The notes beneath the pieces are model-generated. The model saw only the letters and a list, made by a program, of their open reading frames with translations, searched no databases and had not been told where the DNA came from. Below, in pieces: positions 17,904 through 26,813 of a DNA stretch of 64,000 bases (positions within the stretch are counted from its first letter, which is position 1; every line of letters begins with the position of its first letter). Source of the stretch: Massilia niastensis DSM 21313 (GTDB lineage Bacteria; Pseudomonadota; Gammaproteobacteria; Burkholderiales; Burkholderiaceae_D); the NCBI RefSeq assembly GCF_000382345.1, contig NZ_KB908087.1, positions 62,001 through 126,000 on the forward strand. Reading direction: 5' to 3'. Made by a program: the position numbers and the translations under genes.

Positions 17904-19337
17904 TCAACGCTCCGGCACGTTCGCCCGTCCGATCGGCTGCTCCATATTGGCCAGGAACCACGCGGTCGCCGTCATCAGCGCCACATGGCGGCGCAGGTTG
18001 TCCGGATCGACCTTGTCGAGCGTGTCGGCGGCCGTGTGGTGGTAATCGAAATACGCCGACGTATCGATCAGCGGCGCGAAGCTCGGCACGCCCGCGCGCT
18101 CGAGCCCCGACAGGTCGCCGGTCTGCAGCGCATCCTGGCGCTGGAACACGCCTGCGCCGATCGGCTGCAGCGCCGCCTGCAGCGGCTGGAACAACTTGAC
18201 CGATTGCGGCGCCACGCTCGAACGCAGGCCGAACGGACGGCCGGCGCCGTTGTCGCTCTCGATCGCGCCGAAGTGCTTGTCCGTATTGGCCTGCTCGGCT
18301 GCGAGATAGCCGCGCGCGCCGCGGGTGCCGTTCTCCTCGTTCATCCACGCGATCATGCGGATCGTGCGGCGCGGGCGGTAGTCGAGCTTCTTCAGCGTGT
18401 CGAGCACGGCCATCGCGCTCGCCACCCCGGCCGCGTCGTCATGCGCGCCGGTCGCCAGGTCCCAGGAATCCAGGTGACCCGAGACGATCACGATCTCGTC
18501 CGGCCTGTCGCTGCCCGGCAGGTCGGCGATCACGTTGTAGCTGTCGGCATCCGGCAGGTTCTTCGGGGTCAGCACCAGGCGCATGCTCAGCGGGCCGCGT
18601 TGCGCCAGGCGCGCCATCAGCATCGAATCCTCGGCCGTGACGGCCGCCGCCGGGATGCGCGCATTCTCCTGCAGGCCCGACGCGCCCGTATGCGGCAGGC
18701 GGTAGGCCGCCCCGCCGACCGAGCGCACCAGCGCCGCCGCCGCGCCCATCTCGGCCGCCAGGCGCGGGCCGTCGCGGCGGTAGGACGAACCGTGGCCGTA
18801 GGCCTGGCCGGCCAGGCCGCGCGCCGCCATGTGCTGGTCGAAGGGCACGTCGAACAGGACGATCCTGCCCTTCACCTGGCTCCCGAGCGCCTTCAGTTCA
18901 TCGAAATTCGCGACCACCAGCACCGGCGCGACCAGGCCGCTGTCCGGGGTGGCGCCGGATCCGCCCAGCGCGGTCAGGACCACGTTCTGGGTGACGCCGG
19001 CGGGACGGCCCCTGTACTCGACCAGTTCGCCCGTTTCCTTGCCGCGCACCCAGTGCGGCACCTTGATCGGCTGCAGGCTCACCCTGGCGCCCAGCTTGCG
19101 CATCGCCTCGGCCACCTGCGTCACGGCCGCCGCCGCGCCCGGCGAGCCGGACAGGCGCGGTCCGATCAGGTCGGTCATGTCGGCCATCCGCTCCCAGGCA
19201 TAGTCGCTCTGCAGCGCCGTGTCGCGGATCTTGACGAGCGCGGCCGGGTCGTTGCCGGGGCTGGCGGCCAGCGCCGATGCGCTCATCAGGGAAGCGGCCA
19301 GGAGGGTGAGGACAGGCGGACGGGTGCGGCGGTTCAT
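17904..19337 (-). CDS. M28-family zinc metallopeptidase (carboxypeptidase Q-like)
   Basis: Exported di-zinc aminopeptidase/carboxypeptidase, 477 aa from the ATG at 19335-19337. Signal peptide MNRRTRPPVLTLLAASLMSA with AXA-type cleavage (ALA). A PA-type insert domain (about 130-240) precedes the peptidase core. Metal ligands are visible: His in VSGHLDSWD, Asp in AHDDAAG, Glu pair in MNEENG, Asp in ESDNGAG and His in DYHHTAAD. Acts in the periplasm or outside on peptides. The frame is open far upstream through the next gene, but the signal peptide fixes the start. Convergent with the DUF1566 gene. Confidence 0.92.
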   Translation of the reverse strand: MNRRTRPPVLTLLAASLMSASALAASPGNDPAALVKIRDTALQSDYAWERMADMTDLIGPRLSGSPGAAAAVTQVAEAMRKLGARVSLQPIKVPHWVRGKETGELVEYRGRPAGVTQNVVLTALGGSGATPDSGLVAPVLVVANFDELKALGSQVKGRIVLFDVPFDQHMAARGLAGQAYGHGSSYRRDGPRLAAEMGAAAALVRSVGGAAYRLPHTGASGLQENARIPAAAVTAEDSMLMARLAQRGPLSMRLVLTPKNLPDADSYNVIADLPGSDRPDEIVIVSGHLDSWDLATGAHDDAAGVASAMAVLDTLKKLDYRPRRTIRMIAWMNEENGTRGARGYLAAEQANTDKHFGAIESDNGAGRPFGLRSSVAPQSVKLFQPLQAALQPIGAGVFQRQDALQTGDLSGLERAGVPSFAPLIDTSAYFDYHHTAADTLDKVDPDNLRRHVALMTATAWFLANMEQPIGRANVPER

Positions 19338-19426
19338 GCGAGCAAATCCTATGATCGTGTCAAAGGACGAACAATATCGCATCCCGGCGGTTTTTGCTCC
19401 CATTTGTTGCCGTATGCACATGACCC

Positions 19427-20563
19427 CTAAGCGGGAACCAGCCGCACCAGGGTGATCTCGGAGGGTGCGCCGAAACGCTTCGGCGGACCCCAGTAGCCGG
19501 TGCCGCGGCTGGTGTACACCCACATCTCGCGCACCCGCTTCAGCCCGGCAACGAAAGGCTGCTGCAGTGGAACGAACAGGTTCCACGGAAAGAACTGGCC
19601 GCCATGCGTATGGCCCGACAGCTGCAGGTGGTAGCCGGCCGCCGCCGCTTCGGCGGCGCTGCGCGGCTGGTGGGCCAGCAGGATGCGCACGTCGACGTCG
19701 GGCGGCGCGCCGGCGGCCGCGGCGCGCGGATCGCTGCGGTGCGAGGGATGGAAATGGTGGGCGGTGTAGTCGGCCACGCCGGCGATCATCAGGGCCGCGC
19801 CGCCGCGCCGGCGCACCACGTGCTGGTTCAGCAGCACGATGACGCCCAGGCGCCGCACCTCGGCGATCCACTCTTCGGCGCCGGAATAGTATTCGTGGTT
19901 GCCGGTCACGAAGAACACGCCGTCGCGGGCGCTCAGCCGCTCCAGGGGCTGGGTGTGCAGCGCCAGGCGCTGCACGCTGCCGTCCACCAGGTCGCCGGTG
20001 ATCGCGATCGCGTCCGCGCCCAGGGCGTTCACCCGGTTCACGATGGCGTTCAGGAAGGGACGCTTGATGGTCGGCCCCACGTGGATGTCCGAGATCTGGG
20101 CGATCGCATAGTTGTGCAGCGCGGGAGGCAGGCCCCGGATCGGCACCTCGACCCGGACCACCCGCGCGACCCGGCGCGCATTCACGAAGCCGATCAGCGT
20201 CACGCCGGCCGCCAGCAGCGGGACGGCGATCGCGCTGGCGTGGGCCAGCCGGGGCGTCAGCGCGCCGGCGACAGCCAGCACCAGCAGCCCCATGTCGCGC
20301 AGCAGGGTCGCCACCAGCAGCGAAGAGAAAAAGCCCATCGACATCAGGCCGGTCCACGCGACCAGGGTCGACCAGCGGCGCCGGCGCAGCGAGGCCGACA
20401 TCAGGCCCACCGGCACCAGCACGCCCAGCAGGACCAGCAGCAGCACGCCGGCGCAGTTGCCGGCAAGCCCGAGCGCAAGGTCGGGCAGCACCCGCATGCC
20501 AATATATACCTCGAGCAACACAAGCAGAGACAACAGGACCACGGCACTACGACTGGGACGCAT
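19427..20563 (-). CDS. Membrane metallophosphoesterase (YkuE-like)
   Basis: 378 aa. Four or five N-terminal membrane helices (residues 1-125) are followed by a calcineurin-like phosphoesterase domain. Its motifs are QISDIHVGP (DxH), ITGDLVDG (GDxxD), FVTGNHEYY (GNHE), LAHQPR and LSGHTHGGQF (GHxH), a complete set for a two-metal site. Homologues (YkuE, YaeI) hydrolyse phosphodiesters, possibly of lipids such as UDP-diacylglucosamine. A separate gene, 89 bases upstream of the peptidase on the same strand. Confidence 0.92.
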   Translation of the reverse strand: MRPSRSAVVLLSLLVLLEVYIGMRVLPDLALGLAGNCAGVLLLVLLGVLVPVGLMSASLRRRRWSTLVAWTGLMSMGFFSSLLVATLLRDMGLLVLAVAGALTPRLAHASAIAVPLLAAGVTLIGFVNARRVARVVRVEVPIRGLPPALHNYAIAQISDIHVGPTIKRPFLNAIVNRVNALGADAIAITGDLVDGSVQRLALHTQPLERLSARDGVFFVTGNHEYYSGAEEWIAEVRRLGVIVLLNQHVVRRRGGAALMIAGVADYTAHHFHPSHRSDPRAAAAGAPPDVDVRILLAHQPRSAAEAAAAGYHLQLSGHTHGGQFFPWNLFVPLQQPFVAGLKRVREMWVYTSRGTGYWGPPKRFGAPSEITLVRLVPA

Positions 20564-20766
20564 GGGAAGCCGGTGAAATCGTTAATGGGAGCTATCTGGG
20601 GTGGGCCGGCATGGCTGCAAGCCCCGTTCCCCATGTTACAGCGGGGGACGCAGTTGTAAAAATCTGTATTAACGAATGGCACGGCGGAACGCCGCGACTA
20701 TAGTTCCTCCATGCCCGGCGCTGTCACGATCATTCCGATCTCCGCTGGGGGTGCAAAGGATAAACC

Positions 20767-21297
20767 ATGTTGAATTCGAAAACCTTCGGTGCGGTGCTCC
20801 TGGCGGCAGCCGCCACGTCGCCCCTGGCAATGGCGAATGATCGTGGTGTGAATACGGCAGTCGGCGCAGTGCTGGGCGCGGCCATCGGCCACAGCGTCGG
20901 CGGCGGCGGCGGCGCCCTTGCCGGCGGCGTGCTCGGTGCGGCGGTCGGCAACTCGATTTCCACCCGCGATGACCGCCGCCACCAGGGCAATCACGGTCAC
21001 TACCAGCAGCATCAGGGCTATTACCAGCAACAGCCGGGCTATTACCAGCAGCCGCGCGGCTACTATGTCCAGCCACGCCCCGTCTATGTACAGCCGCGTC
21101 CGGTCTACGTCCAGCCGCGCGGCGGCAACGCCCACCCTGGCCATGGACACTGGGACCATGACAACCGCGGCTGGGACCGTAACCGCCGGGACGACCGCTG
21201 GGATCGCGGCGACCGCTGGGATCGCGATGACCGCTGGGATCGCGATGACCGCGGACACCGTGGCGATCGCGGAGACCGTGGCCATCATGGCCGCTGA
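20767..21297 (+). CDS. Glycine-zipper exported protein with repetitive tail
   Basis: 176 aa. Signal peptide (LLAAAATSPLAMA), then a glycine-zipper segment (AVGAVLGAAIGHSVGGGGG and ALAGGVLGAAVGNSI, residues 32-62) able to insert in the outer membrane or oligomerise. A low-complexity tail follows: Tyr/Gln repeats (YYQQ), three YVQPRPVYVQPR-like units, then five copies of a DDRWDR-type Asp/Arg/Trp unit. Related to Gly-zipper_2 or Rick_17kDa_Anti surface proteins. The repeats are near-identical in DNA (18-base units around 21190-21255), so copy number may vary. Its own terminator follows. Confidence 0.85.
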   Translation: MLNSKTFGAVLLAAAATSPLAMANDRGVNTAVGAVLGAAIGHSVGGGGGALAGGVLGAAVGNSISTRDDRRHQGNHGHYQQHQGYYQQQPGYYQQPRGYYVQPRPVYVQPRPVYVQPRGGNAHPGHGHWDHDNRGWDRNRRDDRWDRGDRWDRDDRWDRDDRGHRGDRGDRGHHGR

Positions 21298-21304
21298 GTG
21301 AAGG

Positions 21305-21330
21305 GAGCCGCCTCGCGCGGCTCTTTGTTC
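21305..21330 (+). terminator. Intrinsic terminator of the glycine-zipper gene
   Basis: 7-bp stem GAGCCGC / GCGGCTC (21305-21311 and 21317-21323) followed by TTTGTTC, eight bases after the stop. Confidence 0.75.
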
Positions 21331-21452
21331 GTCCGGCCGGCGCCCCCGGTCCGGCCGGACCGGATTCCATGCATGGCGAATTGCCATCAGGAAGCGTTGA
21401 TGCGAGGATAAGCTTCTTCGATGCACTCGGCATCGCTTCTTCGCGAAACGGC

Positions 21453-21917
21453 ATGGGCTATCACCTCACCATCCTGCGCTCCTCGGCGCAGGCCTACATC
21501 CCGATCTCCCTTGCCGAGGCGAAGCTGGCGGCGCTGAAGCTCGGCTGGATCTATGCCGACCAGCCGCCCACCTTCTCGCGCCATACCGACCAGGGCGTCT
21601 GCACCTTGTGGCACCAGGACGGGGAACTCTGGACCAACAATCCGGAAACCTGGGAAATCTGCCACCTGCTGGTCCTGGCCGAGGTGCTCGGCGCCCGCCT
21701 GCGCGGCGACGAACACGAGACCTACGAGACGCCCGACAAGACCTATACCCATCCGGATGACCTGCGCCTGGCGGCGTCGGCGCAGTCGGCCTCGGACGCG
21801 CTGCTGTCGCGCTCCGCGCGCGAGCAGGCGCTGATCCGCAACCTGGTCGTCCTGTTCTTCGGCGTGCTTGCCGTCGGCGCCTACGTCCTCGGGAAGTGGT
21901 TCGAGCGGGGCTGGTAG
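21453..21917 (+). CDS. Hypothetical tail-anchored protein
   Basis: 154 aa from the ATG at 21453 (MGYHLTILRSS); the frame is open 28 codons further upstream, but that part does not look like protein. A soluble domain (residues 1-95, with LTILRSSAQAYIPISLAEAK and a Trp-rich NNPETWEICHLL) precedes one C-terminal membrane helix (about 130-148, LVVLFFGVLAVGAYVLG). Not recognised. It precedes the kinase gene by 68 bases on the same strand and may be part of that block. Confidence 0.7.
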   Translation: MGYHLTILRSSAQAYIPISLAEAKLAALKLGWIYADQPPTFSRHTDQGVCTLWHQDGELWTNNPETWEICHLLVLAEVLGARLRGDEHETYETPDKTYTHPDDLRLAASAQSASDALLSRSAREQALIRNLVVLFFGVLAVGAYVLGKWFERGW

Positions 21918-21985
21918 GCAGCCGGTTTCACCTCCCCCCGGCTGATGCTCTCCATCGGCGCACCGCGCCTTGCTTGGGGGGCAGC

Positions 21986-22951
21986 ATGGACGAGACAGGC
22001 ACCGTCATCTCGCTGGCCGGCGGCCAGTACCGGCTGTGCGCGCCGCTGGCCGGTTCGGCCTACGGCGTGGTGTGGCGCGCACAGGCGCTGAACGCCACCG
22101 GCTGGGTGGCCGTCAAGCTGGTCAACCTCGAACAGATGCGGCGCGCCCCGCCCGCCCTGCAGGCGCGCTGGCAATCCAGCGCGCACACCGAGATCGCCTT
22201 CCTGCGCGGACTGGCGCCCTGGGACGGCCGCCACATCGTGCGCCTGCTCGACAGCGGCGAGCACCAGGGCATGCCGGCGATGGCGCTCGAACTGCTGGAT
22301 GGCGACCTGGGCGCCCACCTGGCCGCCGAACAGGCCGCGGGCCGCCCGCCGGCGCCCGGCCAGGCCCTGGCCTGGACCGGCCAGGTGAACGGCGCGCTGG
22401 CCAGGGTGCACGCCCACGGCTGGCGCCACCTCGACCTCAAGCCCGGCAACCTGCTGCTCGACCGCCAGGCGCGGACCGTCAAGCTCGCCGATTTCGGCAC
22501 CAATCGCCGCCTCGACGACCTGGGCGCCCATTCCTATGTGGGCACCGCCAACTGGCAGGCGCCGGAACAGTTCTTCCCGGGCGACGGCGGCTATGCGACC
22601 GACACCAGGACCGATTACTTCGCGCTCGGGGCGCTGCTCTACTACCTGGTCTGCGGACGCCTGCTGCGCTACAGCGCCGCCTGCGGCCAGGCCTGGCAGG
22701 TGCACGGCCGCGACGCCGCCGCGGCCCTGCTCGACGCCCACCAGGGCCGCCCGGCCGTGCTGCAGCCGGACGAGGCGGCCCTGTTCGCCGGCCGCATCGG
22801 CCATGCCGCCGCCGCTCCCGCCCTCGGCCTGCTGCGCCGCCTGCTGGCCGAGCGGCCCGCGGACCGTCCGGCCCACGCGCTCGAGATCAGCCGCGCGCTG
22901 GCGGCCGCCGGCGCCGTCCTGGCCGCGCCGGACTGGCGGAGCGCCGCATGA
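21986..22951 (+). CDS. Ser/Thr protein kinase, cytoplasmic
   Basis: Hanks-type kinase domain almost without extra parts, 321 aa. Visible: a Gly-rich loop (LAGSAYGVVW), the VAVK lysine Lys44, alpha-C Glu69, a catalytic loop HLDLKPGN (Asp150, Asn155) and DFG (169-171), then an APEQ segment. The usual HRD Arg is Leu (a non-RD kinase), so activation-loop phosphorylation may not be needed. No membrane segment. It starts the forward block and is coupled by an ATGA overlap to the SEDS gene, suggesting that it acts on that polymerase or the FHA proteins. A GGGGGG stretch precedes the ATG. Confidence 0.9.
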   Translation: MDETGTVISLAGGQYRLCAPLAGSAYGVVWRAQALNATGWVAVKLVNLEQMRRAPPALQARWQSSAHTEIAFLRGLAPWDGRHIVRLLDSGEHQGMPAMALELLDGDLGAHLAAEQAAGRPPAPGQALAWTGQVNGALARVHAHGWRHLDLKPGNLLLDRQARTVKLADFGTNRRLDDLGAHSYVGTANWQAPEQFFPGDGGYATDTRTDYFALGALLYYLVCGRLLRYSAACGQAWQVHGRDAAAALLDAHQGRPAVLQPDEAALFAGRIGHAAAAPALGLLRRLLAERPADRPAHALEISRALAAAGAVLAAPDWRSAA

Positions 22952-25287
22952 AGGCGCGCCTGGCCGGGCTGGCGCTGCCGCTGGCCATCCTGGGCTGCCT
23001 GGGCGCGGTCCCGCTGCTGGCGCTGCTGCGTGCGCCCGCGGCCTGGATGCCGGAAGCGATCACGATCCGGCTGCAGCCCGGAGAAGCGCTCACGCTCGGC
23101 CGCCAGGAACTGGCCGCCCCGCGCGCCGGCCTGCGCCAGCTGGCGCTGCGCCGCGACGCCGGCGGCCGCTGGCTGCTGCGCAATCTCGAGCCGGCGCAAG
23201 CGGTGCTGCTGCGCCGCGGCGAGGCGCGCACGAGTACCGGCGACACCGTGCTGCGCCCCGGACAACGGCTCCAGGCCGGCACCGCGCGCTTCATCGTCGT
23301 GGCGAACGGCGACCGACGGCTCGGCCTGCGGGACGGGCCGCATGCCTGGGATTACGACGGCGCCACGGTGCTGCGCGATGGCGCGCCCCAGCCGGCCTGT
23401 CCCGGCGCTGCGCTGCCGGTGCGGCTCGGCGCGCTCTGGAACCGCTGGGCGCCGCACGCATGGACGCTGGCGCGCCCGCTCACCCTGGGCGGCAACCTCC
23501 ACTGCGGCAACCGGATCGCGGCCGCCGCCATCGAGCCGGGCGGCGCCGCGATCGCGCGCGGCGGCGACGGACAACTGGCGCTGACGGTGCGCGGTCCCGA
23601 TCCGGTGCTGGTCGCGGCCGGCGATACCTGGGAAGACGCGGCCCGGCGCGAGCAGCCGCTGGCCGGCGCGGATGCCTTCGCGCTGGGCCGCACCGCGTTC
23701 GCGCTGCGGGCCGACGGCGCGTCGCTGCACCTGGTCCCTTCCGGCCAGGTGCAGCTGTTCGCCGAGCCTTCCGCCGAGCTGGCGCCGGCCGTCACCTGGC
23801 GCTGGCGCGAACGCGGGACATGGGCCATGCCCGCGCCGCCGCCCCTGGCCTGGGCCGGCGCGCTCGCCGTGCTGCTGTCCGGCGCCCTGCTGACGCTGCT
23901 GCGACCGGGCCGGCGCGGCGCGGCCGGCGGGCCGGGGCGTCCGCTTGCCGCAAGCATGCTGGGCGCCGTGGCGCTGCTGGTGCTCGTCACCCAGCGCAGC
24001 ATCGGCGCCCCCGGGGCCGGCGTCTCCCTGCTGCTCGCCTGGAGCGCGCTGGCCCTGCTCATCCTGTGGCCGCGCCGGCCGCAACTGCTGGCGCTGAGCG
24101 CCGCCGTGCTGCTCGGGGCCGGGCTGCTGGTGCAGCTCGAGATGGGTCTCGGCGCGCGCGACAGCGCCTGGCTGCGGCACTTCCAGAACACGGCGGCGCT
24201 GCTGGCCCTCGGCCTGCCCGGGGGCCTGCTGCTGCTGTCCGGCCTCAAGCCTGGCGGCGTGTCGCGGCCGGGCGCCGAACGGGTCCTGCTGGCGCTGGCG
24301 GCGCTGGCGCTCGGCGCCCTGCTGCTGCAGGTCGCGCTCGGCAGCGAGACCGGCGTGTTCGACATCCAGCCGGTCGAATTCGCCAAGCTGGCCCTGGCCG
24401 CCTTGAGCGCGCACTGCCTGGCGCTGGCGGCCGGCAGCGGCCAGGGCGGCGCGCGCGGCTGGCGCTTCTGGCTGCGCATGGCGGCGCCGGTGCTGCTGTT
24501 CCTGTTCCTGCTGGCGGCCGCCCTGGTGCGGGTCGACGATTACTCGCCGCTGCTGCTGCTGCTGGTGTGGGCCGCCGCCATGGCGCTCGCCTGGTGCTGC
24601 GCCACCGGCATGCGCGCACCGGCGGCGCTGCTGGCCCTGGCCGCCTGCGGCCTGCTGGCCGGCGGCATGGCCCTGCAGCGCGCCAGCGGCGCCCTGGGCG
24701 AGCTGGGCTTCTACCCCGAGCGCTTCCAGGTCTGGCACGATCCGGCAGCGCACCCCCATACCGGCCAGCAGATGCTGCTCGGCGCGCGCGCGGTGGCGCA
24801 GGGCGGCTGGCTGGGCGCCGATGGCCTGCTCGGCGCGCGCGCCCTCGGCCTGGCGGCGGGCGATGCGCTCGCCATTCCCGCGGTGCAGGACGACTTCGCT
24901 CCCAGCTTCCTGCTGCAGCGCCACGGCCTGGCGGCCGGGCTCGCGCTATGGTGCGCGCAGGTGCTGTTCCTCGCCGCGCTGCTGCGCGCGGCCTGCCACG
25001 CCTGGCGCGCCGGCGGCGCGGCGGGCGACTTCCGGCGCGCCTGGCTGGGACGCTTCCAGTGCTTCGCCCTGTGCGGCGGCGCCGCCTTCGTCGGCGGCCA
25101 CCTGCTGCTCTCGTGGGGCACCAACCTGGCGATGTTCCCGATCATGGGCCAGCCGATGAGCTTCCTGTCGGCCGGCGGCTCGCACCTGCTGTTTTTCATC
25201 TGCCCCCTGCTAGCGTTCGGCGTGGCGAGCACCCAATCTTTCGAGGAGAGTCAATCATGCCGGTCTATGTCCAACACGAAGTGCTAG
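22948..25287 (+). CDS. SEDS-family (FtsW/RodA-like) polymerase with extra N-terminal domain
   Basis: Predicted peptidoglycan glycosyltransferase, 779 aa against about 370-420 for normal FtsW/RodA. After a first helix (about 5-28) comes a soluble region of some 270 residues with two FHA-like motifs (LTLGRQELAAPRAGLRQLAL; ALGRTAFALRADGASLHLVP), then about ten membrane helices. SEDS marks: DIQPVEFAKLALAAL, a QVWHDP...TGQQMLLGARA loop and GQPMSFLSAGGSHLLFF. Topology would put the soluble part in the periplasm, odd for a phospho-Thr-binding FHA fold. Overlaps the kinase gene (4 bases) and the next gene (31 bases). Likely partner is the class B PBP at 42.1-45.3 kb. Confidence 0.85.
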   Translation: MKARLAGLALPLAILGCLGAVPLLALLRAPAAWMPEAITIRLQPGEALTLGRQELAAPRAGLRQLALRRDAGGRWLLRNLEPAQAVLLRRGEARTSTGDTVLRPGQRLQAGTARFIVVANGDRRLGLRDGPHAWDYDGATVLRDGAPQPACPGAALPVRLGALWNRWAPHAWTLARPLTLGGNLHCGNRIAAAAIEPGGAAIARGGDGQLALTVRGPDPVLVAAGDTWEDAARREQPLAGADAFALGRTAFALRADGASLHLVPSGQVQLFAEPSAELAPAVTWRWRERGTWAMPAPPPLAWAGALAVLLSGALLTLLRPGRRGAAGGPGRPLAASMLGAVALLVLVTQRSIGAPGAGVSLLLAWSALALLILWPRRPQLLALSAAVLLGAGLLVQLEMGLGARDSAWLRHFQNTAALLALGLPGGLLLLSGLKPGGVSRPGAERVLLALAALALGALLLQVALGSETGVFDIQPVEFAKLALAALSAHCLALAAGSGQGGARGWRFWLRMAAPVLLFLFLLAAALVRVDDYSPLLLLLVWAAAMALAWCCATGMRAPAALLALAACGLLAGGMALQRASGALGELGFYPERFQVWHDPAAHPHTGQQMLLGARAVAQGGWLGADGLLGARALGLAAGDALAIPAVQDDFAPSFLLQRHGLAAGLALWCAQVLFLAALLRAACHAWRAGGAAGDFRRAWLGRFQCFALCGGAAFVGGHLLLSWGTNLAMFPIMGQPMSFLSAGGSHLLFFICPLLAFGVASTQSFEESQSCRSMSNTKC

Positions 25288-26813
25288 GCAAGGTCAACGA
25301 TGTGTTCAACGCCGAAGCCCTGTGGCAGACGCCCGGACTTGCCCTGTTCGCGCGCCGTCCGCTGCTGCGCGACCTGCTCGAACGCTGCCCGCGCGAGCAG
25401 CGCGGCCGCGCCGCCACCCGCTGCTTCACGCACGTGACCCTGATGCTGCCGCAGGACGCGGTCGACGACGACCGCCACCTGACCCGCGGCGCGCGGGTGC
25501 GCGACCTGGCGCAGTCGCTGGCGGCCCTGCACCAGAAGGATTTCGGCGACCTGCTGGGCGGCGACGAAGTGCGCTACCACGTGGTCGGCGCCGACGCCGT
25601 CGGGCCGGGCGAAGTGAAGGTCAAGTTCGGGCATGCGGTCTACCTGCCGGCCCCCGGCGAGCAGGTACAGTACACCGTCACCGCCTCGCGCGACAGCGCC
25701 ATCTGGCAGCCGGTATGCGCGATCTATCCGAACCAGCGCCTGACCCTGGTCGGCCAGGACGAAGCCGGCGCCACCTTCGCCGTGCCCGGCTGGCCCTTCG
25801 GCCAGGACGCCGGCCTGCTGCTGGTGAACGACGGCCCCGACGCCGCGCTCGAAGTGCAGGTGCGCCCGAAGGACACGCTCGACTGCCGCTTCGATCCCTC
25901 CAACGGCTATTACGTCCTGCGCGGCAAGGGCGCCGACGGTCAGCGCCTGCTGCTGAAGATCGGCCGCGCCAGCGGCGCGCGCCCGGCCGCTCCGGCGCGC
26001 GCGCCGACCATCGACACGCCCGGCGTGCCGCCCGCGCGCCCGCCCGCGGTATGGAAGCCGCGCGCCACGCCGGCGCAGGCCGACCTCACCGCGATGCCGC
26101 TCGCCGTCCGCCAGGCGCCGGCCGCGATCCAGCCGGAGACCGATGCGACCTGTGCCCCGGTGGCGCGCCACCGGGTCACCCTGGCCGCGCTGGCCCTGCC
26201 GCGCCTGAGCCGCTACCGCGACACCGGCGCCCAGGCGCTCGAAGTCGGGCTGAACGCGCAGCTGCTGCCGTCCGCGCCCGGCAAGGACAGCGTGATCCGC
26301 TTCGCGGTCGACGACGCCGACGAACTGCATGCGATCACCCCGGCCGGCCGCCAGCGCATCGCGGCGCCGTCCAGCTTCGCGCCGCTGGACAACGCCAGCA
26401 TCCGGCTGCTGGCCGCCCCGCCCCAGCTGGCCGACCGCTACTGCGCCCTGCTGGTGCTGCCGCAGGGCCCGAGCCAGCAGGCCGCGCCCGGTTCGCGCCT
26501 GCACTTCGGGCGCGGCGCACCGGCCCTGGCCGCGCTGCGCGTGCTCGACACGCCGCAATTCCTGCGCCAGTCCGACGGCAGCGCCGCCGGCAGCGCCGAC
26601 CGCCTGGGCCTGTCGCGCAGCGCGTTCAGCTGGGAAGCCAGCGCCGAGGGCCTGCGGGTGGCGCGCCTGGCGCCGACCCAGGCGCTGTTCCACCTCGACG
26701 AGCAGCTGCGCCCGGTCGCCCAGATCGAGGAGGCGACGCCGGAGCGTCCCTACCTGATCCCGCCGGGTCACCACCTGGTGGCGGGCCACTACGTGCTGCG
26801 CTTCGATGCCTGA
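25257..26813 (+). CDS. FHA-like domain protein of the kinase/SEDS block
   Basis: 518 aa, soluble. The N-terminal 235 residues form an unrecognised beta-rich domain (MPVYVQHEVLGKVNDVFNAE onward); a Pro/Ala linker (about 240-290) follows. The C-terminal 100 residues fit an FHA fold: LHFGRG, then LGLSRSAFSWEASAEGLRVA and the YLIPPGHHLVAGHYVLRF end. FHA domains bind phosphothreonine, so this is a candidate substrate reader for the neighbouring kinase. A clear GAGGAGAG lies before the ATG, inside the end of the SEDS gene. Confidence 0.75.
   Translation: MPVYVQHEVLGKVNDVFNAEALWQTPGLALFARRPLLRDLLERCPREQRGRAATRCFTHVTLMLPQDAVDDDRHLTRGARVRDLAQSLAALHQKDFGDLLGGDEVRYHVVGADAVGPGEVKVKFGHAVYLPAPGEQVQYTVTASRDSAIWQPVCAIYPNQRLTLVGQDEAGATFAVPGWPFGQDAGLLLVNDGPDAALEVQVRPKDTLDCRFDPSNGYYVLRGKGADGQRLLLKIGRASGARPAAPARAPTIDTPGVPPARPPAVWKPRATPAQADLTAMPLAVRQAPAAIQPETDATCAPVARHRVTLAALALPRLSRYRDTGAQALEVGLNAQLLPSAPGKDSVIRFAVDDADELHAITPAGRQRIAAPSSFAPLDNASIRLLAAPPQLADRYCALLVLPQGPSQQAAPGSRLHFGRGAPALAALRVLDTPQFLRQSDGSAAGSADRLGLSRSAFSWEASAEGLRVARLAPTQALFHLDEQLRPVAQIEEATPERPYLIPPGHHLVAGHYVLRFDA

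Noticed and set aside
17904..20357. One 817-codon frame joining the M28 peptidase with upstream sequence
   Set aside because: The peptidase has its own signal peptide at 19337, and the upstream part lies in the wrong phase of the metallophosphoesterase gene.
21175..21285. CRISPR-like regular repeats
   Set aside because: Repeats are in frame, contiguous and without spacers; they encode the Asp/Arg/Trp tail of the glycine-zipper protein.
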